Shown here: positions 1 through 6,734 of the stretch, in pieces | How the letters are laid out: each line of letters starts with the position of its first letter | How positions within the stretch are numbered: the stretch's first letter is position 1 | Source of the DNA: Alphaproteobacteria bacterium | GTDB taxonomy: Bacteria > Pseudomonadota > Alphaproteobacteria > Sphingomonadales > Sphingomonadaceae | DNA length: 7,577 bases | Reading direction: 5' to 3' | NCBI GenBank assembly: GCA_018970965.1 | Contig: JAGWVG010000080.1 | Coordinates: 1 to 7,577 of the forward strand | Notes under the pieces: generated by a model | What the model was told of the DNA's origin: nothing | Database searches by the model: none | Seen by the model: only the letters and a program-made list of their open reading frames with translations | Translations under genes and position numbers: made by a program

Positions 1-557
1 ACGCGATCCGCCAGCACCAACGCCAATGCCCCTGCCCCCGCAGACCCGATCCGCCAGCCATATTGCGACATGCCCGAGCCGACACCAAGCTGATAGGGCT
101 TCAGCGTTTCAATACGATAGGCATCAATAACGATATCAAAGGTCGCACCTGCAACGCCCACAAACAGCGCAGCCAATACCGTGGCACCGATGCTCGCCGC
201 AGGATCAACCAGCGCAAGATTGATCACCGCCGCAATAACCAAAAGGCCTGTCAGCAGCAGCCAAGAGACGCGCTGACCCAAATGCCCGATCACGGGCAGG
301 CGCACCCCATCGACGATCCAAGCCCAGAAAATCTTGAGGTTATAAACAAGAAAGGCCAGCGTGAAGGCCGTCACTGTCTTCTTATCAATGCCGTCCTGCG
401 CAAGTCGCGTGGTCAGCGTGGCGCCAATCATCGCGTAAGGAAAGCCCGAGGAAATTCCGACAAAGAAAGCGCCCAGCGATTCTTTTTCAAAATAGGGCTT
501 TACGGCGCTGCCCCAGCCACGCGGTGCCGACGTTACGGTCTGGCTTTCTTTCTTCAT
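1..557 (-). CDS. AmpG-like muropeptide MFS permease, N-terminal part (cut by the window edge)
   Basis: Inner-membrane major facilitator of the AmpG/PAT family. Known members import GlcNAc-anhydroMurNAc peptides released from peptidoglycan for cytoplasmic recycling, which in some species also feeds beta-lactamase induction. The 185 visible codons read open from ATG at 557 to the left edge. They show the family pattern: SSGFPYAMIGATLT in the first membrane segment (residues 36-49), GID just after it, KIFWAWIVD (75-83), and the hallmark FDIVIDAYR (140-148) followed by a fifth hydrophobic segment with YGWRIG. About five of the expected 12-14 membrane segments are in view. The start is preceded by a G-rich stretch on the minus strand (positions 558-571) that can act as a ribosome binding site. 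It is divergent from the Rieske oxygenase gene. Family placement is secure. True muropeptide specificity is inferred, since alphaproteobacteria often carry several AmpG-like paralogues. Confidence 0.85.
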   Translation of the reverse strand, partial: MKKESQTVTSAPRGWGSAVKPYFEKESLGAFFVGISSGFPYAMIGATLTTRLAQDGIDKKTVTAFTLAFLVYNLKIFWAWIVDGVRLPVIGHLGQRVSWLLLTGLLVIAAVINLALVDPAASIGATVLAALFVGVAGATFDIVIDAYRIETLKPYQLGVGSGMSQYGWRIGSAGAGALALVLADR

Positions 558-578
558 GCCCCTTGCCCCCCACTTAAT

Positions 579-588
579 TTCGCGCGAA
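579..588. promoter_or_regulatory. Perfect 10-bp palindrome in the divergent gap (possible operator)
   Basis: TTCGCGCGAA is a perfect inverted repeat in the 65-bp gap between the AmpG-like gene (start 557, minus) and the Rieske oxygenase gene (start 623, plus). Its position suits a regulator acting on both promoters. A CG-rich 10-mer palindrome also arises easily by chance, and no regulator gene is in view, so this is weak. Confidence 0.15.
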
Positions 589-605
589 CCTAGCGCCATA
601 AACGC

Positions 606-612
606 AGAAAGG
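606..612 (+). promoter_or_regulatory. Ribosome binding site of the Rieske oxygenase gene
   Basis: AGAAAGG lies 10 bases before ATG 623, a usable Shine-Dalgarno distance. It supports 623 over the next in-frame ATG at 632, which would lie 19 bases from the same site. Confidence 0.5.
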
Positions 613-622
613 TAGCCCTGTC

Positions 623-1756
623 ATGACTTTGATGACGCCCACCCCCGGCCAAATGGCGCTGGCCCGGCAAATTGCGCAAGGCGCAGGACGGGCGGCATCG
701 GCCATCACACATGTGCCGGCAGCGCGTTATACGGATCCCGCTTGGTTTCAGAGGGAAAAGACAGCGCTTTTTGATCGCCTGCCCCAAGTTATCGCCCCTT
801 CTGCTGTGCTGCCAAAGCCGGGCATGGCGGTGCCACATGATGGCTTTGGCCGCCCGCTGCTGCTGACGCGCGATGCCCAAGGCCAAGCACATGTCTTCCT
901 CAATGTTTGCCGCCATCGTGGCACAAGGCTTGTCGAAGGCGCAGAAACAGTCTGCGCGCCGCGCCTCATCTGCCCCTATCACGCATGGAGCTATGCGCTT
1001 GATGGCAAGCTTACCGGCTTGCCACGGCCAGACACCTTCCCCAGCCTTGATAAGACGGGCTATGGCTTGAAAGAATTGCCCAGTTGTGAAGCAGGTGGGC
1101 TCATTTGGTATGCGCCTACCGACACCGCAGATTTTACGCATGCCGAGGCCTTAGGGGCTGATTTTGATGCCTTTGGCATGGCAGACCTGCATCTTTATAA
1201 CCGTCGGGTTCACGATGTGGCGGGCAATTGGAAGCTCATCATGGACGCGTTTCTGGAAAGCTATCATGTCGCGCGCTTGCACGCGAACACGATTGGGCCG
1301 TTTTTCAAAGATGGCATTACTTCAGGTGACGCTATCGGCCCCCATCAGCGATCCGCCGTTGGCCGTGCTGAAGAGCTGGAAGAGATGGATTTGGGCGATT
1401 GGCCCAAGCTGCGCGCCGCTGTGACATTTGCCTATCAGCTATTTCCCGCAACGGTGATTGTCGTCAGTCCGGATTATGTGAACCTGATGGTGCTGATGCC
1501 GCAATCTGAAGAACGGACCTTGGTTGAAGATTTCATGCTGATCCCCGAAGAGCCGAAAACGGATAAGGCGCGAGACCATTGGGCGCGCAGCTGGGCTCTG
1601 CTTGATGGTGGCGTTTTTGGATCAGAAGATTTTCGCGCCGCGGCTTTGGGGCAAGAAGGGCTTGCTTCCGGTGCGCTTCGCGAAATCACGCTCGGCACGC
1701 TGGAAACTGGGATTACCCGCTTTCACGAGATTATCGAGGCCCATTTGAACGCCTAG
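623..1756 (+). CDS. Rieske [2Fe-2S] non-heme iron oxygenase, alpha (catalytic) subunit
   Basis: Cytoplasmic oxygenase of the ring-hydroxylating dioxygenase alpha-subunit family (377 aa), which uses O2 and electrons from a reductase to hydroxylate or demethylate small organic substrates. The Rieske cluster ligands are C96-x-H98 and C117-x2-H120 (CRH and CPYH). The mononuclear iron site is ESYHVARLH, with H215 and H220 as ligands and D336 in SEDFRAA as the probable third ligand. The residue three before H215, which bridges the two metal sites between subunits, is Glu212 where naphthalene dioxygenase has Asp. The protein is shorter than classical two-subunit enzymes (about 450 aa), fitting alpha-only trimers. 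No beta subunit, ferredoxin or reductase is adjacent, so electrons must come from elsewhere. The substrate cannot be told from sequence: aromatic acids, quaternary amines and others are all possible. Family call is firm. Confidence 0.93.
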   Translation: MTLMTPTPGQMALARQIAQGAGRAASAITHVPAARYTDPAWFQREKTALFDRLPQVIAPSAVLPKPGMAVPHDGFGRPLLLTRDAQGQAHVFLNVCRHRGTRLVEGAETVCAPRLICPYHAWSYALDGKLTGLPRPDTFPSLDKTGYGLKELPSCEAGGLIWYAPTDTADFTHAEALGADFDAFGMADLHLYNRRVHDVAGNWKLIMDAFLESYHVARLHANTIGPFFKDGITSGDAIGPHQRSAVGRAEELEEMDLGDWPKLRAAVTFAYQLFPATVIVVSPDYVNLMVLMPQSEERTLVEDFMLIPEEPKTDKARDHWARSWALLDGGVFGSEDFRAAALGQEGLASGALREITLGTLETGITRFHEIIEAHLNA

Positions 1757-1804
1757 CGAGACAGGCAGGATTATCTTCACAAGACATTGCGGCCCAATTG
1801 CTCT

Positions 1805-1809
1805 AGGGG
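1805..1809 (+). promoter_or_regulatory. Ribosome binding site that fixes the rluB start
   Basis: AGGGG sits 7 bases before ATG 1817. A longer reading from TTG at 1787 adds ten residues (MRPNCSRGAS) that precede the S4 domain, resemble nothing in the family and lack a good ribosome binding site. The ATG at 1817 is therefore preferred. Confidence 0.65.
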
Positions 1810-1816
1810 CGCGAGC

Positions 1817-2548
1817 ATGACCAGTTCAGAACCCCAGCGTATTGCCAAACTGCTTGCGCGTGCCGGCATTGCCTCACGTCGCGAAATTGAGCGGATGATT
1901 GCCGATCGGCGCATCGCGATTGATGGCATTGCGGTCGAAACGCCGGCCACCCTTCTCACCTCGCTTGATGGCGTGACAGTGGATGGCAAGCCCGTGCGCC
2001 CGCCCAAAGCTGCGCGCCTGTTCCGCTTTTACAAGCCCAATGGTGTGCTGACGACAGAGCGAGATCCCAAGGGCCGCAAGACGATTTACGATGTCATTCC
2101 CAAGGGCCTGCCTCGGTTGGTGCCCGTTGGCCGCCTTGATTTTAATACCGAAGGCCTTTTGCTGATGACCACCGATGGTGGGCTGAAACGTGCGTTGGAA
2201 TTGCCTGCAACAGGCGTCCCCCGCACCTATCGCGCACGCGCCTTCGGCCAAGTGACGCAAGCGCAATTGGAAGACTTGATTGATGGCATTGAGATTGAGG
2301 GCGTTCGCTACGGCTCAATCGATGCGAATATGGAACGCCGCACGGGCGCGAATGTATGGGTCGAAATGACGCTGACCGAAGGCAAGAACCGGGAAGTCCG
2401 CCGCGTGCTGGAATATTTGGGGCTTGAAGTCTCGCGTCTTATCCGCACCAGCTATGGCCCTTTCCAATTGGCGGGCCTTGAGAAAGGCCAAATTGCGGAA
2501 GTCGATCGCAACGATCTCTTTCATTTCCGCCGGGCCTTGGGTGCATGA
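1817..2548 (+). CDS. rluB: 23S rRNA pseudouridine synthase, RluB/RsuA family
   Basis: Isomerises a uridine of 23S rRNA to pseudouridine. In E. coli RluB acts at U2605 near the peptidyl transferase centre. From the ATG at 1817 the protein is 243 aa. An S4 RNA-binding domain fills roughly residues 6-50 (QRIAKLLARAGIASRRE...). The catalytic core follows: FYKPNG (71-76), the catalytic aspartate D108 in GRLDFNTEGLLLMT, and the late family block EGKNREVRRVLEYLG with YGPFQLAGL near the end. It lacks the long basic C-terminal tail seen in E. coli RluB (291 aa) and many alphaproteobacterial homologues. The last four bases overlap the rsmD start (ATGA), so the two are probably translationally coupled. 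RsuA, RluE or RluF are alternatives within the superfamily. The YGPFQL motif and the rsmD neighbour favour RluB. Confidence 0.88.
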   Translation: MTSSEPQRIAKLLARAGIASRREIERMIADRRIAIDGIAVETPATLLTSLDGVTVDGKPVRPPKAARLFRFYKPNGVLTTERDPKGRKTIYDVIPKGLPRLVPVGRLDFNTEGLLLMTTDGGLKRALELPATGVPRTYRARAFGQVTQAQLEDLIDGIEIEGVRYGSIDANMERRTGANVWVEMTLTEGKNREVRRVLEYLGLEVSRLIRTSYGPFQLAGLEKGQIAEVDRNDLFHFRRALGA

Positions 2549-3087
2549 GGATCATTTCGGGCCAGTGGCGGGGGCGACCACTTGTCGCGCCCAAGGGCGA
2601 TGCGACACGCCCAACAGCAGACCGCACGCGCGAGGCGCTTTTCTCTATGTTGGTCAGCCGTCTGGGCGGGCTTGAAGATCTGCGTGTGGCAGATTTATTC
2701 GCCGGTTCTGGAGCATTGGGGCTAGAAGCGCTGTCGCGTGGGGCCGCACATTGCATCTTTGTAGAGCAAGATCGCGCCGCGCTTGATGCCTTGCGTGCCA
2801 ACATCGCAAAATTGGGCGCAACGGCGTGCGATATACGGGCAGGCTCGGTTCTTTCGCTTCCGCCCACCCAAACCCCGCTTGATCTGGTGATGATGGACCC
2901 ACCCTATACAAGCGGCGCAGGCTCTGTGGCGTTGGACAAACTGGCACGCCTCGGCTGGATTGGACCCGCGACTTTGGTCAGTATTGAAACATCGCGCGTG
3001 GAAGATGTCGCCGTCGATGGATTTGAGATCGAGGCGCAGCGGGATTATGGCAAAGCGCGCATCACGCTCTTGCGCGCAGGCCAATAA
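2545..3087 (+). CDS. rsmD: 16S rRNA (guanine(966)-N(2))-methyltransferase RsmD
   Basis: SAM-dependent methyltransferase that makes m2G966 in helix 31 of 16S rRNA, close to the P-site tRNA. The 180-aa protein has the family's standard length and motifs: MRIISGQWRGR at the N-terminus, TRPTADRTREALFSML (21-36), the SAM-binding loop DLFAGSGALGLEALSRGA (50-67), acidic E74/D76 at the end of the second strand, and the catalytic DPPY (118-121). Its ATG shares bases with the rluB stop codon. No strong Shine-Dalgarno site precedes it, which suggests reinitiation by ribosomes finishing rluB. At its 3' end the last 26 bases are also the 3' end of the oppositely transcribed transporter gene, leaving no room for a dedicated terminator between the two. 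Confidence 0.95.
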   Translation: MRIISGQWRGRPLVAPKGDATRPTADRTREALFSMLVSRLGGLEDLRVADLFAGSGALGLEALSRGAAHCIFVEQDRAALDALRANIAKLGATACDIRAGSVLSLPPTQTPLDLVMMDPPYTSGAGSVALDKLARLGWIGPATLVSIETSRVEDVAVDGFEIEAQRDYGKARITLLRAGQ

Positions 3088-4318
3088 GGCCAACCAAGCT
3101 CAAGCCCGCACAGATCGCCAAATAGAGGCCAACGGCACCCAATCCATTTTGATCCGCCAACCGTTGTGCGATGAGCGGTGCCAAACCGCCACCCAATATG
3201 CCTGCCATATTGAACGCCACTGACGCGCCTGAATAGCGGACACGCGCAGGAAATAGGCTCGGCAACCACGCGCCAAGCGGGCCATAGACCAGACCCATGG
3301 CAAAGAGCGCCGCAACAAGGAACAGCGTTACCAAGCGCGGATCCCCGCTGCCTAAGGTTGGGACAATGATCGCCGCGACACCCATTGTCAGGATGCACCC
3401 TATAATCAGCACTTTATCCGCGCCAAAGCGGTCTGAGGCCGGGCCTGACACGGCAATCCCCAGCGCCAGAAACAAAATGGCAAAGAGCTGCAGGCTCAAA
3501 AACTCTTCGCGCGCAATGCCCAGCTTGGTCGTCCCAAAACCCAAGGCAAATGCCGTTGCGAGATAGAAAATCGCAAAACAGGCAATTGCCGCAAATGTCC
3601 CGCCCAAAACAGCGCGCCAATGATTGCGCATCAATTCTGCCAACGGCACCCGCGGTGGCGGCGCGGCTTTCAGTGCCGCCGCAAAAGCGGGCGTCTCACT
3701 GAGCTTCAACCGCACCCACAGGCCGACGCCAACCAGCAATGCGCTCCCCAGAAAGGGAATGCGCCAGCCCCAATTTTTGAAATCTGCATCACTCAGCCAA
3801 AGTCCCAGCAGCAGAAAAAGGCCATTGGATGCGATAAAGCCCACCGGCGCGCCCAATTGCGGGAAGATGCCATAGCGTCCGGTTTTGCCTGGCGGGGCAT
3901 GTTCGGTCGCCAGCAACGCTGCTCCGCCCCATTCTCCGCCCAATCCAAAGCCTTGCCCAAAGCGCAGCGCGCACAGCAACGCGGGCGCCACCCAGCCAAT
4001 CACAGCATAAGGCGGCAGAAACGCAATCAGGAAGGTTGATAGCCCCATGATCAACAGCGAAGCGACAAGCGTGGATTTTCGGCCAATGCGGTCGCCAAAA
4101 TGCCCAAAGGCAATCGCGCCTAAAGGTCGCGCAAAAAAGGCAACTGAAAAACTGGCATAGCTCAGCAGCAACTGCAGGCCAGGCTCATCTGAAGGGAAAA
4201 ACAGTGGTCCAAAGACCAGCGCCGCAGCCGTCGCATAAACATAAAAGTCATAAAATTCGACGGCCGTGCCCACCAAAGAGGCAGCTAAAACACGTTTATG
4301 TGAGGGTGTTGCGGTCAT
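3062..4318 (-). CDS. MFS transporter, metabolite:H+ symporter (MHS) family
   Basis: Inner-membrane proton-coupled importer of the MHS branch of the major facilitator superfamily, which includes ProP (proline/betaine), KgtP (2-oxoglutarate) and ShiA (shikimate). The protein is 418 aa with about 12 hydrophobic segments. Diagnostic features are VGTAVEFYDFYVYATAAAL in the first segment (16-34), FFARPLGAIAFGHFGDRIGRK (61-81) with the MFS loop 2-3 signature, RFGQGFGLGGEWGGA (119-133), WRIPFL (175-180), the mirrored loop signature ASDRFGADK (284-292) and the late RYSGAS. The ATG at 4318 is preceded on the minus strand by GGGGAGA around 4328-4334, a good ribosome binding site. The gene is divergent from the helicase gene and convergent with rsmD, overlapping it by 26 bp. 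The substrate is unknown: an organic acid, betaine-like or aromatic compound is plausible from the family. Confidence 0.92.
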   Translation of the reverse strand: MTATPSHKRVLAASLVGTAVEFYDFYVYATAAALVFGPLFFPSDEPGLQLLLSYASFSVAFFARPLGAIAFGHFGDRIGRKSTLVASLLIMGLSTFLIAFLPPYAVIGWVAPALLCALRFGQGFGLGGEWGGAALLATEHAPPGKTGRYGIFPQLGAPVGFIASNGLFLLLGLWLSDADFKNWGWRIPFLGSALLVGVGLWVRLKLSETPAFAAALKAAPPPRVPLAELMRNHWRAVLGGTFAAIACFAIFYLATAFALGFGTTKLGIAREEFLSLQLFAILFLALGIAVSGPASDRFGADKVLIIGCILTMGVAAIIVPTLGSGDPRLVTLFLVAALFAMGLVYGPLGAWLPSLFPARVRYSGASVAFNMAGILGGGLAPLIAQRLADQNGLGAVGLYLAICAGLSLVGLIGLRARA

Positions 4319-4409
4319 ATCGGTCTGTCTCCCCAGCCCTGCCCTAGCGCGCCACGCCCAAAGCGCAAAGCCATGTCCGCGCTGAGCTGCAAAACAATGG
4401 GCCCCGTGC

Positions 4410-4438
4410 TTGCCAGCCGCTGCCTTGTTCCCTAATCG
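4410..4438 (+). promoter_or_regulatory. Possible sigma70-type promoter for the helicase gene, implying a leaderless mRNA
   Basis: TTGCCA at 4410-4415 (5 of 6 to the -35 consensus) is followed after exactly 17 bases by TAATCG at 4433-4438, a poor -10 box. A start about 7-8 bases downstream would fall at 4445-4447, on or next to the ATG at 4447. No Shine-Dalgarno sequence lies between, so the message would be leaderless or nearly so. Weak -10 agreement keeps this tentative. Confidence 0.25.
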
Positions 4439-4446
4439 TTCGCATC

Positions 4447-6714
4447 ATGACTCTTCCTGAACCCATGTCAGACCCCAGCTATCTCAAAGGCCTGAATGAG
4501 CCGCAGCGCAAAGCTGTGCTGACAACGGATGGCCCAGTGCTGATGCTGGCAGGTGCAGGAACGGGCAAAACCGCGGCACTAACCGCGCGACTGGCACATC
4601 TGATTGCGACGCGCCGGGCATGGCCTTCTGAGATTCTGGCCGTCACGTTCACCAATAAGGCGGCGCGCGAAATGAAAGAGCGTGTCGGCCGGATTATCGG
4701 TGAGGCGGTTGAAGGGATGCCATGGCTTGGCACCTTCCATAGCATCTGCGCAAAGATGCTTAGGAAATATGCAGAACTTGTTGGTTTACAATCAAATTTT
4801 ACAATTCTGGATACTGATGATCAGCTCCGTTTGCTGAAACAAATTGTCCAAGCAGCAGAGCTGGATGAAAAGCGCTGGCCCGCGCGCCAATTGGCCGGGT
4901 TGATTGATCAGTGGAAAAATAAGGGCCTCACCCCGGCAGATGTCGATGCAGGTGAAAGCGAACGCTATGCCAATGGCAAGGGCGGCGAGCTTTATAAGAT
5001 TTACCAAGAACGCCTAAAGGCGCTCAATGCCTGCGATTTTGGCGATTTGCTGCTGCATATGCTGACCATTTTAAAAACGCATCGTGACGTGCTCGAAAGC
5101 TATCAACAGCGCTTCAAATATATTTTGGTCGATGAGTATCAGGATACCAATGCCAGCCAATATCTGTGGCTTCGCCTTTTGGCTCAAGCCAATAAGAATA
5201 TTTGCGTGGTTGGCGATGATGATCAGAGCATTTATTCATGGCGAGGCGCAGAAGTTGCCAATATCTTACGGTTTGAAAAGGATTTTCCTGGGGCAGAGAT
5301 TGTCCGGCTGGAGCAAAATTATCGCTCTACGCCACATATCTTGGGTGCTGCCTCTGGCCTGATCGCGCAAAATGGGGGTCGGCTGGGCAAAACCTTGTGG
5401 ACCGAAATCGATGGCGGGGAAAAAGTTGAGGTCATTGGCGTTTGGGATGGGCCGGAAGAAGCCCGCCGCGTTGGGGAATTGGCCGAAGATTATCAGCGGA
5501 CCGGCGGTTCGCTGGATGATGTTGCGATTTTGGTGCGCGCGCAGTTCCAGACACGCGAGTTTGAAGATCGGTTTATCGCCATTGGCCTCCCCTATCGCAT
5601 CATTGGCGGGTTCCGCTTTTATGAACGCGCTGAAATTCGGGATGCCTTGGCGTATTTGCGCTTAGTCAACCAACCCGCGGATGATTTGGCTTTTGAGCGT
5701 ATCGTCAATCAGCCCAAGCGCGGATTGGGGGATAAAGCACTGGCTAAAGTGCAAATGTTTGCGCGCGCTGAGGGCATTCCCCTCTCGCTGGCGGCGGCCC
5801 GTATTTTGGATAGCGATGAGTTGACACCACAAGCCCGGCGCGCGCTGGGTGGATTTATCGGCGATCTCGCCCGCTGGCGCGACATGGCGGCCAGTTTGCC
5901 GCATCATGAGCTTGCCCGCCAACTGCTCGATGAAAGCGGCTACACAGCCATGCTGCAGGCCGACAAATCTGCAGAAAGCGCTGGGCGTTTGGAAAACTTG
6001 AATGAACTTGTCCGCGCAATGGAAGATTACGAGACGCTGGGCGCGTTTTTGGAACATGTCAGCCTTGTGATGGATAATGACGCCGGCGCTGATGGCGAAA
6101 AGCTGACCATGATGACCATCCACGCCGCCAAGGGGCTGGAATTTGCGCACGTTTTCCTCGCCGGCTGGGAAGAAGGCGTATTCCCCTCGCAACGCGCATT
6201 GGATGAAGGTGGAATTGCAAGTTTGGAGGAAGAACGGCGCCTCGCCTATGTCGCCATCACCCGCGCGCGGCAAAAATGCACGATTTTTCACGCCGCCAAT
6301 CGGCGCATTTATGGTCAGTGGACATCAAGCATCCCATCCCGTTTTATCGCAGAATTGCCCTCAGAACATGTGGAGCAAGAGAGCAGCTTTTCTGGCGGCG
6401 AGAGTTTGTGGCGGGCCAATTGGGCACAAAGTGCCGACCCCTTTGCCCATATCGCGCGCAGCACAGGGCGTGGCCCGGGTTGGCAGCGTGCCGCAAACAG
6501 CTATTCCACCGCACCGACGCGCATTGTTGAGGCCCGCGGCAGTGCGGTTAGTCTGGGATCCAAGGCGCGCAGCGATCTGGCGGTTGGCCAGCGGGTCTTT
6601 CACGATAAGTTCGGCTATGGCCAGATTGCTGAAATTGAAGGCAATAAGCTGGAAATTGATTTTGATCAGGCGGGGCGCAAGCGCGTGATTGATAGTTTCA
6701 TTACGCTCGCCTGA
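4447..6714 (+). CDS. uvrD: UvrD/PcrA-type superfamily 1A ATP-dependent DNA helicase
   Basis: 3'-5' DNA helicase/translocase, used in this family for nucleotide excision repair, mismatch repair, replication restart and clearing of RecA or stalled RNA polymerase. The 755-aa protein is complete, with all SF1A motifs in order: Q motif LNEPQRKAV (16-24), Walker A GAGTGKT (36-42, K41), Ia TFTNKAAREMKERV (67-80), Ib WLGTFHSI (93-100), Walker B DEYQD (229-233), III GDDDQSIYSWRGA (256-268), IV LEQNYRS (288-294), V TIHAAKGLEF (557-566) and VI EEERRLAYVAITRAR (594-608). A variable linker (about 640-708) leads to a C-terminal Tudor-like domain (GQRVFHDKFGYGQI, from 714), which in PcrA/UvrD contacts RNA polymerase. 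This tail argues for UvrD/PcrA over Rep. No Shine-Dalgarno site precedes ATG 4447. An in-frame ATG at 4465 is a possible alternative start that removes six residues and no motif. Confidence 0.95.
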   Translation: MTLPEPMSDPSYLKGLNEPQRKAVLTTDGPVLMLAGAGTGKTAALTARLAHLIATRRAWPSEILAVTFTNKAAREMKERVGRIIGEAVEGMPWLGTFHSICAKMLRKYAELVGLQSNFTILDTDDQLRLLKQIVQAAELDEKRWPARQLAGLIDQWKNKGLTPADVDAGESERYANGKGGELYKIYQERLKALNACDFGDLLLHMLTILKTHRDVLESYQQRFKYILVDEYQDTNASQYLWLRLLAQANKNICVVGDDDQSIYSWRGAEVANILRFEKDFPGAEIVRLEQNYRSTPHILGAASGLIAQNGGRLGKTLWTEIDGGEKVEVIGVWDGPEEARRVGELAEDYQRTGGSLDDVAILVRAQFQTREFEDRFIAIGLPYRIIGGFRFYERAEIRDALAYLRLVNQPADDLAFERIVNQPKRGLGDKALAKVQMFARAEGIPLSLAAARILDSDELTPQARRALGGFIGDLARWRDMAASLPHHELARQLLDESGYTAMLQADKSAESAGRLENLNELVRAMEDYETLGAFLEHVSLVMDNDAGADGEKLTMMTIHAAKGLEFAHVFLAGWEEGVFPSQRALDEGGIASLEEERRLAYVAITRARQKCTIFHAANRRIYGQWTSSIPSRFIAELPSEHVEQESSFSGGESLWRANWAQSADPFAHIARSTGRGPGWQRAANSYSTAPTRIVEARGSAVSLGSKARSDLAVGQRVFHDKFGYGQIAEIEGNKLEIDFDQAGRKRVIDSFITLA

Positions 6715-6734
6715 CGCCCCGTTGATCCTATTGC

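Noticed and set aside
63..593. 176-codon open frame on the plus strand at the left edge
   Set aside because: The opposite strand encodes the conserved AmpG-like membrane protein. The plus-strand product is a basic, low-hydrophobicity sequence with no recognisable motif.
590..1141. 183-codon open frame on the minus strand over the start of the Rieske oxygenase gene
   Set aside because: It is antisense to the Rieske cluster-binding region, whose ligands are all intact on the plus strand. It shows no family resemblance, and its Cys and Arg richness is typical of a shadow frame.
1787..1816. N-terminal extension of RluB from a TTG start
   Set aside because: The ATG at 1817 has a well-placed AGGGG, and the ten extra residues do not resemble the family's N-terminus before the S4 domain.
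1918..2291. Repeated 14-mer GATTGATGGCATTG (1918-1931 and 2278-2291) inside rluB
   Set aside because: Both copies encode similar short Ile/Asp/Gly stretches in one coding frame. Two copies in one gene without flanking similarity are best explained by codon preference.
3620..4039. 139-codon open frame on the plus strand inside the transporter gene
   Set aside because: It is the complement of membrane segments of the MHS transporter, rich in Gln, Arg and Ala, with no domain or plausible start signal.
5662..6291. 209-codon open frame on the minus strand inside the helicase gene
   Set aside because: It lies wholly antisense to conserved UvrD motifs, has no recognisable domain and is rich in residues typical of reverse-frame translation of a GC-rich gene. 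It is a shadow frame.
6715..6734. Possible terminator in the 20-bp gap between the convergent helicase and DUF885 genes
   Set aside because: The gap has no inverted repeat followed by a T-run on either strand. No intrinsic terminator can be supported.
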